Of a DNA stretch of 64,000 nucleotides, positions 32,214-39,930 are shown piece after piece (position 1 is the first letter of the stretch; every line of letters starts with the position of its first letter). Under the pieces are notes generated by a model. That model was not told the origin of the DNA, did no database searches, and saw only the letters and a list, made by a program, of their open reading frames with translations. The DNA lies in the NCBI GenBank assembly GCA_029550965.1, contig JAKPGJ010000006.1:1-64000 (forward strand). Direction: 5' to 3'. A program made the position numbers and the translations under genes. This DNA is from Bacillota bacterium. GTDB taxonomy: Bacteria > Bacillota > Clostridia > Oscillospirales > CAG-382.

Positions 32214-32972
32214 ATGGTTTTGGGCGCGCAGTTGTACACGCTACGAGAATATGCCAAAACGCCGGAAACGCTGGCCGATACGCTTGCGCGCGTGGCGGAG
32301 ATCGGCTATCCATCCGTACAGGTTTCCGGAACCTGCGCCTACGAGGCGGAATGGCTGGACGAACAGTTAAAAAAGAACGGGCTTGTGTGCGCCGCAACCC
32401 ACTTCAGTCCCGAAAAGATCAGAGAAACCCCCGAAGAAACGGCGGCGTTTCACAACCGGTTCGGCTGCAAAAACATCGGCATCGGCAGCATGCCCGGCGG
32501 ACTGAACGGCGATGACGACTATAACCGCTTTGTCCGCGAGTTTAAACCGGCGGCACAAAGAATCGCCGCGCTGGGCAGCCGTTTTCTGTACCACAATCAT
32601 TATCACGAGTTTGTCAGAAGCGCAGACGGAAAGTTATACATCGAGAAAATGGCGGCGGATTTTTCGCCGACGGAACTGGGCTTTATATTAGACACCTACT
32701 GGGTGCAGTACGCCGGCGGAGACCCGGCGCGCTGGATTCGGAAACTGTCCGGCAGGGTAAAATGCGTTCACCTAAAGGATATGGCGTATGAAAACGGACA
32801 AAGAATGGCGCCGGTCGGTTCGGGCAACATGAATTTCGAAGCGATTATCGCCGCCTGCGCCGACGCCGGAAGCGAGTTTTTGCTGGTCGAACAGGACGAA
32901 TGCTACGGCGAAAATCCGTTTGCTTGCTTAAAGAAGAGTTATTTGTATCTAAAATCGCTTGGACTTGATTGA
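32214..32972 (+). CDS. Sugar phosphate isomerase/epimerase (xylose isomerase-like TIM barrel)
   Basis: LGAQLYTLREYAKTPETLADTLARVAEIGYPSVQVSG...HNHYHEF...VKCVHLKD...GSGNMNF. Confidence 0.9.
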   Translation: MVLGAQLYTLREYAKTPETLADTLARVAEIGYPSVQVSGTCAYEAEWLDEQLKKNGLVCAATHFSPEKIRETPEETAAFHNRFGCKNIGIGSMPGGLNGDDDYNRFVREFKPAAQRIAALGSRFLYHNHYHEFVRSADGKLYIEKMAADFSPTELGFILDTYWVQYAGGDPARWIRKLSGRVKCVHLKDMAYENGQRMAPVGSGNMNFEAIIAACADAGSEFLLVEQDECYGENPFACLKKSYLYLKSLGLD

Positions 32973-32998
32973 CTCCCGGTATGGGGAAAGGGGATAAC

Positions 32999-34099
32999 AT
33001 GAGAAAAGTAAGGCTCGGCGTCATAGGAGCGGGCTATATTGGAAAAACACACATAAACAATATTTTAAGCGGCTGCTGTCCGGAAATCGAGGTCACGGCG
33101 GTCGCCGACGCGATGGACGGCAACCTGAAATGGGCAAAGGAGAAAATCGGCTCGTCGGTCGCGGTATTTAAAAACGAAGACGAATTTTTCGACAGCGGCT
33201 GTATGGACGCGGTGCTTGTCGCCGTGCCGCATTACGATCATCCGAGACTGGCGATCGAAGCCTTCCGCAGAGGGCTACACGTGATGATCGAGAAACCGGC
33301 GGGCGTTTACACCAAACAGGTGCGCGAAATGAACGAGGCTTCCAAAAAAGCCGGCGTGAAGTTCGGAATCATGTACAATCAGCGCACCGACAAGGTTTTT
33401 CGCAGAATGCGCGAGATTGTAAAAAGCGGTTCGTTCGGTCAAATCCGGCGCACGAACTGGATCGCGACGGAATGGTACCGCCCGCAGGCCTATTATAACT
33501 CCGCGGCGTGGAGAGGCACCTGGAAGGGCGAAGGCGGCGGCGTTCTTTTGAACCAGTGTCCGCACAATCTGGATATCTGGCAGTGGATATGCGGGATGCC
33601 GGTACTGGTCGAGGCGCACATGAAATTCGGAAAGTGGCACGATATTGAGGTTGAGGACGACGTAACCGCTTACGTTGAGTTTGAAAACGGCGCGACCGGC
33701 GTTTTTGTGACCTCTACGGGCGATACGCCGGGCACGAACCGGTTTGAGATCACGCTCGACAAGGGCAAGCTGGTCGCCGAAAACGGCGTGCTGACGATCT
33801 GGGAAAACGAGGTCTGCGAGCAGGAGTTTTCCAGAACGAACACCGAACATTTCGGAAAACCGAAATGCACGACCCAGGAAGTAAGAAGCGACGGCGCGCT
33901 GGGGCACGCGGAAGTGCTAAACGCGTTTGCCGGCGCCATCCTGCGCGGCGAACCGCTGATCGCGGAGGGCGTGGAAGGCATCAACGGGCTGACCCTTTCA
34001 AACGCAATGTACCTTTCGGCATGGCTGAAAAAAGAGGTTTCGATTCCTTTCGACGAGGAATTGTTCTATTCTTTATTGTTAAAAGCATCCGATAAATAG
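32999..34099 (+). CDS. Gfo/Idh/MocA-family oxidoreductase
   Basis: VRLGVIGAGYIGKTHINNIL...MIEKPAGVYTKQVREM... Confidence 0.94.
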   Translation: MRKVRLGVIGAGYIGKTHINNILSGCCPEIEVTAVADAMDGNLKWAKEKIGSSVAVFKNEDEFFDSGCMDAVLVAVPHYDHPRLAIEAFRRGLHVMIEKPAGVYTKQVREMNEASKKAGVKFGIMYNQRTDKVFRRMREIVKSGSFGQIRRTNWIATEWYRPQAYYNSAAWRGTWKGEGGGVLLNQCPHNLDIWQWICGMPVLVEAHMKFGKWHDIEVEDDVTAYVEFENGATGVFVTSTGDTPGTNRFEITLDKGKLVAENGVLTIWENEVCEQEFSRTNTEHFGKPKCTTQEVRSDGALGHAEVLNAFAGAILRGEPLIAEGVEGINGLTLSNAMYLSAWLKKEVSIPFDEELFYSLLLKASDK

Positions 34100-34188
34100 T
34101 ATAATAGACTGTGAACATATTTCTCTATAATTAAAAAATGTCGAACGATACAAAAATACGGGATATTAAAGATAATTCATATTTAATA

Positions 34189-34217
34189 TTGATTTTTGTA
34201 ATTGGATGTGCTATAAT
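34189..34217 (+). promoter_or_regulatory. Sigma-A promoter of the LamG-like surface protein gene
   Basis: TTGATT-N17-TATAAT. Confidence 0.7.
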
Positions 34218-34244
34218 CTCTTTATCAAAATAAAGGAGGTTCAT

Positions 34245-35282
34245 ATGAAACGGCGCATTCTGAAATATGCGGCTTTGTTCGCAGTAATCTCTCTCCTAAC
34301 GGCAGCTTGCTTATCGGTTCCCGCGAACGCGGAAGAGTATAACTATGTAAAAGATGGTCTCGAAGCATTATATATCGGCAACAACAACACGGGCAACGGA
34401 CAGGATAAGAACGCGACCGTCTGGAAGGATTTATCCGGCAAGAACAGGGACATTACAGACGTTCCGAAGAACGGAACCAACTATTTCACCGACACCGGCT
34501 ATCATCTTGATACGATGAAGGTTTACTTCCCGGCCTCGATCAACGACATTGTGAACGGCCAGGAGTTTACTATTGAAGTCGTATTTGGCGACATCGAACC
34601 GAAGGGTTCGGACTTCTTAACCTTTGTCAACTGCGCAAACGACAACTTCTCGCTCTTTAGAAGAAATGCGGGAGACAAGATTGAGGTTAAGACCAACAAC
34701 AGTCCCGGCGAAAGACCCGAAGCGACCGGCGGTCTGGAGTATTTCAAGAACTCTACCGTAACGGTTACATATAAAGTCGGCGGCAAGTGCATTATTTACG
34801 TGGACGGCGAAAAGATCGACGAGAAACCGGTCAGCACAATCGTCAATGTCAATACCGACAACAGAATGTGGTTCGGCCATGACGAAGCGACGAGAAACCA
34901 TGCGACCGAATACCGCGCGATCCGCTTCTATTCAAAAGAACTGACTGCCGATCAGGTTAAGGCAAACTACGAGGTTGACAAGACGGTTTTAGGAAAAGCA
35001 TATACCGGCGGCGGCACAACCTCAACGCCGGCGGAATCTTCTGCCGCTTCTTCTCAGGCGGCGATCGAGTCTTCCGCGGCCGCTTCATCGGCTGCGACCG
35101 ACGTTTCTTCCAAATCCAGCGCGAGCGCGGCTGCCAGCAGCGCCGCTGCTTCCGAGGCTGCGGAGGATGACAACGAGGGCGGCAGTTCGTATTATATCTA
35201 CATTATCATAGCGGCAGTTGTGGTTCTCGCGGCGGTTGTCGTATTTGTTATCATCAACAACAAAAAAGATAAAGAGGAATAA
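34245..35282 (+). CDS. Surface protein: LamG/ConA-like domain, Ser/Ala linker, C-terminal TM anchor
   Basis: Signal peptide; ATVWKDLSGKNRDI...RAIRFYSKELTADQVKANY; Ser/Ala-rich stretch; SSYYIYIIIAAVVVLAAVVVFVIINNKKDK. Confidence 0.8.
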   Translation: MKRRILKYAALFAVISLLTAACLSVPANAEEYNYVKDGLEALYIGNNNTGNGQDKNATVWKDLSGKNRDITDVPKNGTNYFTDTGYHLDTMKVYFPASINDIVNGQEFTIEVVFGDIEPKGSDFLTFVNCANDNFSLFRRNAGDKIEVKTNNSPGERPEATGGLEYFKNSTVTVTYKVGGKCIIYVDGEKIDEKPVSTIVNVNTDNRMWFGHDEATRNHATEYRAIRFYSKELTADQVKANYEVDKTVLGKAYTGGGTTSTPAESSAASSQAAIESSAAASSAATDVSSKSSASAAASSAAASEAAEDDNEGGSSYYIYIIIAAVVVLAAVVVFVIINNKKDKEE

Positions 35283-35330
35283 TCCGCTTCGTATAAGATT
35301 ACACAATACATATAAAAAAGGAGAAAGAGT

Positions 35331-36365
35331 ATGAGGAGAAAACTAACTGCGTTCGTTACCGTTTTTTTCCTAATCGCTGCTGTCTGCATACCGTTGCTGT
35401 CAGTAAGCGCCGAGACGTATAATTACGTTAAAACCGGACTCGAAGCGCTGTATATCGGCAACAACAATACAGGCGATGGACAGGATAAAAACGCGACCGT
35501 TTGGAAAGACCTGTCCGGCAAGAACAGAAACATTGACCTAACACAGCTTTCTGCGGCGCAAAAAGAGAAGGTTTATTTCACGGATTACGGCCTTTACAAC
35601 GATTCGACGAAGGTATTCTTCCCCGACGAAATCAAGGATGTTATGAACGGGGATGAGTTTACTGTCGAAATCGTACTGGGCGATGTTGAGCCGAAGGGCT
35701 CTTCGTGGAATACGTTCATCAACAGCTCAAACGACAGTTTTTCGCTCTTCCGTTTGGTAAGCTCGGATCAGCTTGTCGTAAAGAGCCAGACGGACGCTAA
35801 TCACGCGAACACAAGACCCATCGTCAACAACGGTCTGGAACTCTTCAGGAATTCGACCGTAACGGTAACGTTTAAGCTCAACGGAAAGCTCACCGTTTAT
35901 GTTGACGGCGTGAAGGTCAAAGACGAAAACGCTCAGCATAAGCTGTCCTGCAACGATTTCTTCTTCGGCCATGACGACACGTACAGAAATCATGCGACCG
36001 AATACCGCGCAATCCGCTTCTACTCCAAAGAGCTGACCGCTTCGGAAGTAGCGGCAAACTATGAAGTTGACAAGGTTGTGTTTGCTGAATCGAACGGCGG
36101 TACTTCGTCGGATACTTCGTCGGCGGCTTCAAGTGCGACGTCCTCGGCGCCCGCAAGTTCGTCGTCCAGCAGCGCTGCGGCCAGCACGTCCAGCGCGGCG
36201 CAGTCTGCAAGCACTTCGTCCAGCGCGGCCGGCGCGTCCAGCAGCGCAGCCAGCTCGACCAATCCTCAGACCGGAGAAAACGACATCGTTTATGCTTTCG
36301 CGATTTTAGGCATTCTCGCGCTGACTTCCATCATGGTTGTCGTCAGAAACAAAAGAAGGGCTTAA
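35331..36365 (+). CDS. Paralogous LamG/ConA-like surface protein with sortase-like NPQTG tail
   Basis: Strong similarity to the preceding gene; Ser/Ala linker; C-terminal NPQTGEN-TM-RNKRRA. Confidence 0.8.
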   Translation: MRRKLTAFVTVFFLIAAVCIPLLSVSAETYNYVKTGLEALYIGNNNTGDGQDKNATVWKDLSGKNRNIDLTQLSAAQKEKVYFTDYGLYNDSTKVFFPDEIKDVMNGDEFTVEIVLGDVEPKGSSWNTFINSSNDSFSLFRLVSSDQLVVKSQTDANHANTRPIVNNGLELFRNSTVTVTFKLNGKLTVYVDGVKVKDENAQHKLSCNDFFFGHDDTYRNHATEYRAIRFYSKELTASEVAANYEVDKVVFAESNGGTSSDTSSAASSATSSAPASSSSSSAAASTSSAAQSASTSSSAAGASSSAASSTNPQTGENDIVYAFAILGILALTSIMVVVRNKRRA

Positions 36366-36392
36366 TTCGTTATAAATATTTTCTATAAAAAA

Positions 36393-36424
36393 CAAAAGAG
36401 CCTTTTGAAGGCTCTTTTGTTTTG
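36393..36424. terminator. Convergent terminator
   Basis: CAAAAGAGCC-ttttgaa-GGCTCTTTTG. Confidence 0.8.
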
Positions 36425-36431
36425 CTTTATG

Positions 36432-37088
36432 TTAGTCGCCAAAAATGATTTTCTCGATATCCGAAACCTGCTCGGCGATATAGGTTGCGCCCGCTTCCTG
36501 CAGCTCTTTTAAATCGCCGTAGCCGTACAGCACGCCGATCGAATCAATGCCGCAGCGTTTGGCGCCGATGATGTCGTACTTTCGGTCGCCGACCATAACG
36601 GCCTGCGATTTGTCGGCGACGTTCGCTCCGGCGAGCGCTTTTCTTATAATATCCTCTTTCTCGCACTGCTTTTGCGCCATGTCGCCGGCGGAAACATAGG
36701 CAAAATACTTGCCGATATCAAAATGCTCTAAAATCCGTTTCGCGAACGGTTCGGGTTTTGAGGTGGCAAGAATGCAGTCGCAACCCTTTTTGCAGAGCGT
36801 GTCAAGCAGTTCCGGGATGCCTTCATAAACGCTGTTCTCAAAGATTCCGGTCACGGTGTAGCGCTCGCGGTATTTCTCAAGCGCGATCGCCGCTTCCTGC
36901 TCGCTAAAGCCGTACATATCGCAAAAGGACTGACCCAGAGGCGGACCGATCATAAGCCTGAGCTTATCCTCGTTCTCCTCCTCGATGCCGAAATAACGAA
37001 GCGCGTGTTTCAGGCAGGCGAAGATGCCGGGCTCGGACGCCGTCAAGGTTCCGTCAAGGTCGAAAAGAATTTTCTTGTAGCTGCTCAT
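36432..37088 (-). CDS. HAD-superfamily hydrolase (phosphoglycolate phosphatase-like)
   Basis: ILFDLDGTLTASEPGI...LATSKPEPFAKRIL...VMVGDRKYDIIGAKRCGIDSIGVLYGYG. Confidence 0.93.
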   Translation of the reverse strand: MSSYKKILFDLDGTLTASEPGIFACLKHALRYFGIEEENEDKLRLMIGPPLGQSFCDMYGFSEQEAAIALEKYRERYTVTGIFENSVYEGIPELLDTLCKKGCDCILATSKPEPFAKRILEHFDIGKYFAYVSAGDMAQKQCEKEDIIRKALAGANVADKSQAVMVGDRKYDIIGAKRCGIDSIGVLYGYGDLKELQEAGATYIAEQVSDIEKIIFGD

Positions 37089-37210
37089 TCATTTTCTCCA
37101 TATTATAATTTTAAACAGGTTTGAATAATTCATCATACAGTAAATTCGTGAATGTTTTGTGAACCGTTCATAAAAAAATGTTTCGTCTACATAAAGACAT
37201 AAAATCGCTC

Positions 37211-37239
37211 TTGACAATCATTATTATTTGTTTTATAAT
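37211..37239 (+). promoter_or_regulatory. Consensus sigma-A promoter of the pel operon
   Basis: TTGACA-N17-TATAAT, perfect consensus. Confidence 0.88.
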
Positions 37240-37266
37240 CTATAAACACAAAGGTATATATTTCTT

Positions 37267-37352
37267 AAAACTGAATAGATGGGCAAACCTGCTGTGAAGC
37301 AGGGACGCAAAGCTAAGAGTCATGTTGTAAAAGCACATGATTGTCTGGTTGC
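37267..37352 (+). promoter_or_regulatory. Cyclic di-GMP-I (GEMM-I) riboswitch aptamer
   Basis: GGGCAAACCTGCT-GTGA-AGCAGGGACGCAAAGC (GNRA tetraloop stem), second stem AGTCATGT...ACATGATT, 3' GTCTGGTTGC; matches GEMM-I conserved core. Confidence 0.94.
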
Positions 37353-37385
37353 ATATTTCGTTTTGAAAATATGCAGCCTTTTTTT
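37347..37385 (+). terminator. Riboswitch expression-platform terminator
   Basis: GGTTGCATATTT-cgttttga-AAATATGCAGCC followed by 7 T; the 5' strand overlaps the aptamer P1 3' strand. Confidence 0.88.
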
Positions 37386-37446
37386 ATTATACAAATACAT
37401 ATCAACTTATAGAACAATTTAAAAAATAGGAAGAAGGGGGAAAGCT

Positions 37447-38085
37447 GTGAAAAGATCGCTGTTTGGCTACAACATCAAGGAAACAGACAATTTGTTTAAT
37501 TCCATGCAGAATCACATTGATGTTCTGACCGGGAAAATCACCAACCTCAACGCCGAGCTTGCCGCAAAAAGCAACGCCGCGGCAATCAGCGCGGAAGCGG
37601 AACGTAAAATTGCCGAGCTTCAAGAGAAAATAAATCTATTGGAGAAGGAAAACAATGCGCTGAAAAAGGATTTGAGCGCCGCCAGATCAAAAATCGAACA
37701 TCAGGCGGAGTTCGGAACAGCTTCGAAAAAGACGACCGAAGAGCAGGCGGCCGAAAACAATAAAAAAATCGAGAACATCGGCAAGATTTATCTTACCGCG
37801 TATGAAGACGCTGAAAGAATAAGAAATAACGCCGTTGAGGAAGCGAACGAATATCTCAGGAAGTTTGAAGAAGTGAAAAAGGAACTAAAGCAAAAAATGA
37901 CTGCCGTACTCGAAGAGATTCGAAAGCAGCAGAGCATGATGGAAGACACGCTGAACGAGACGGTGCAGATCATTGTAAAAGCCTTGGGAGAGTTTAGCGT
38001 TCAGAGCGACCGGATGCTGGATGCAATTGAAAAACTTGAGAGCAACGTCGCGGCAAGCGCAAATATGGCAGGGATTGAAAAGTAG
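37447..38085 (+). CDS. Coiled-coil, DivIVA-like protein
   Basis: GTG start; LFGYNIKETDNLFNSMQNHIDVL (DivIVA-like N-terminus) then long heptad coiled coil. Confidence 0.6.
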   Translation: MKRSLFGYNIKETDNLFNSMQNHIDVLTGKITNLNAELAAKSNAAAISAEAERKIAELQEKINLLEKENNALKKDLSAARSKIEHQAEFGTASKKTTEEQAAENNKKIENIGKIYLTAYEDAERIRNNAVEEANEYLRKFEEVKKELKQKMTAVLEEIRKQQSMMEDTLNETVQIIVKALGEFSVQSDRMLDAIEKLESNVAASANMAGIEK

Positions 38086-38119
38086 AACAACAACAATTTA
38101 ATCGAAAGGTCGTTCTCTG

Positions 38120-39883
38120 ATGAAAACAGGTGCAGGCCGTCCCAACCATCGAAATACAACATCGGTTATTGTTTGCTTTATGCTTGCTGTTTGCCTGGCG
38201 TTGGTTCTGTCAGGAATAGAGATACTCGCCTTGAAAAAGAACCGGGGCGAAATCCCGATTGAGAATTGGCAGTATGCCTGGGTGAAAAAGCCGGACGAGT
38301 ATATCTATGCCGAGAATAACTGGAAGCAAACGACAACCGGCAAAATAGAAAACGAAAACCGCAGCCGTTATCTGCACCTCCGCACCGAAATCGAGAGCGG
38401 CGAATCGACGAACATCTTGATAATCCGAAGCGGAAACAACCTGATGAACATAGACGTGGACGGCAAGCGCGTGCATGAGCAGCTCGGAGCCGACGAACTA
38501 TATTCGGGAACCTCCAAAATCGAGGTTATGCTCGAACCTTCGGACAAGGCGCATAAAATTGATATTTACCTCTATGCGCCGTCCGTACTGCGGTTTTCCG
38601 CCTTTCTAAAAAACACCGCCGCCGTTCAGCCGCGGGATATCGCGGGGATACTGCTGGGCGCAATTCTGTTCGGCATGTCGGTTGCGCTCCTGTTTGGAAG
38701 GAAGAACGGCAAACAAAAGAAAGCCGTCACGGCGGCGGGCGTGACCTGTCTGAGTTTGGGACTTTGCGCGGTCCTTGGTCAATCCGGCATATATATCGGG
38801 CAGTTTTCGGCGCCCGTTTTTTACAAAATATTGATATTGCTTTTTATGTTCGCGTCGATCGGCGTGCAGTATCTGGCTTTCGTGATGCTTGAAGCGCATC
38901 CAAAAATGAACTGGGTATTGAAGGTCAGCGCGTTTTTGCCGGTTTGCTTTATTGTGGCGCCGAACACTTCGTTTGCGCAGCTCATCCTTTGCATGTACAC
39001 AATCTGGTGCGCCGCCTGCGTTTTTATCTTGCTGGCCGTTATGTTTGCCGGCGGCGTGCCGTCTGGAACGGAAAAAAGAGCGGCAGTTGTATGTTTTTTG
39101 ACGGCCGCCGCGCTTCAAAGCCTATACTGGTTTTCCTATTTCATTCCATTTGACATAACGTTTATGCTGTCCGCCCTTATTGCAGCCGGGGGCGGCATCG
39201 TGGCTGCGGCGGCCGTTTGGTCCAGACAGACGATTATAGCGGACGAAAAAGAAGCCGATGTCAAAGCGGATTTGATTAAAAGAATACAGAAATACCTGTT
39301 TGAAAAAGCAGACACCAATAAAGGCCATCTCGAAAACGTTTCAAACTATGTCCGAGTCATATGCCGGCAAATGAAAATGCCGGAAAGCACGGTCGAAATG
39401 GTTGCCGACGCGGCATATCTGCACGACATTGGGAAGGTCGCTTTGCCTAAAGCGATTCTGAAAAAGGAAGAAGGCGTGGATAATAACGAGTACGAGCAGC
39501 TGCGCAGTCACGTTCTTTTCGGATACAATATTTTGATCGACCCGAGCGACCACTTTTTGCAGACGGCGGCGAATATCGCGATGTATCACCACGAAAGGTA
39601 TGACGGAAGCGGGTATTTGGGCAGAAAGGGCAACGAGATTGACCTGTTCTCCCGTATCACCTCGATTGCGGACACCTTTGACGCGCTGACCTCCGATCGC
39701 TCCTATAAAAAAGCGTGGAGTTTTGACGAGGCGTACGAATACATCAACCTGCATGCGGACGATTATTTTGATCCCGATCTTGTAAGGGTATTTAACGCCT
39801 GCCGTAAGGAGATTTTGGAAATTTATCAAAAAAGCCGGACGCAATCAATCAAAAATCCGGGCGTTGGCGAAGGATTACAATAA
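38120..39883 (+). CDS. Membrane-anchored HD-GYP domain protein (candidate c-di-GMP phosphodiesterase)
   Basis: Extracytoplasmic domain, about 7-8 TM segments, then YLHDIGKVALP ... HHERYDGSGYLGRKGNEIDLFSRITSIADTFDALTSDRSYK. Confidence 0.9.
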   Translation: MKTGAGRPNHRNTTSVIVCFMLAVCLALVLSGIEILALKKNRGEIPIENWQYAWVKKPDEYIYAENNWKQTTTGKIENENRSRYLHLRTEIESGESTNILIIRSGNNLMNIDVDGKRVHEQLGADELYSGTSKIEVMLEPSDKAHKIDIYLYAPSVLRFSAFLKNTAAVQPRDIAGILLGAILFGMSVALLFGRKNGKQKKAVTAAGVTCLSLGLCAVLGQSGIYIGQFSAPVFYKILILLFMFASIGVQYLAFVMLEAHPKMNWVLKVSAFLPVCFIVAPNTSFAQLILCMYTIWCAACVFILLAVMFAGGVPSGTEKRAAVVCFLTAAALQSLYWFSYFIPFDITFMLSALIAAGGGIVAAAAVWSRQTIIADEKEADVKADLIKRIQKYLFEKADTNKGHLENVSNYVRVICRQMKMPESTVEMVADAAYLHDIGKVALPKAILKKEEGVDNNEYEQLRSHVLFGYNILIDPSDHFLQTAANIAMYHHERYDGSGYLGRKGNEIDLFSRITSIADTFDALTSDRSYKKAWSFDEAYEYINLHADDYFDPDLVRVFNACRKEILEIYQKSRTQSIKNPGVGEGLQ

Positions 39884-39930
39884 GAACGGGATATACGCAT
39901 ATCATTGTTTTTCTGAGGGGAGAAAATAGA

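Noticed and set aside
36100-36260. Repetitive Ser/Ala-coding stretch considered as a CRISPR or minisatellite
   Set aside because: No regular repeat-spacer structure; low-complexity coding sequence for a surface-protein stalk.
36061-36309. Arg/Pro-rich ORF (RRLQVRRPRRPQVRRP...) that looks like a DNA-binding tail
   Set aside because: Out-of-frame reading of the Ser/Ala-rich linker of the LamG-like surface protein.
37402-37623. Minus-strand ORF overlapping the pel leader and first gene
   Set aside because: No domain, no SD; antisense to the DivIVA-like gene and riboswitch leader.
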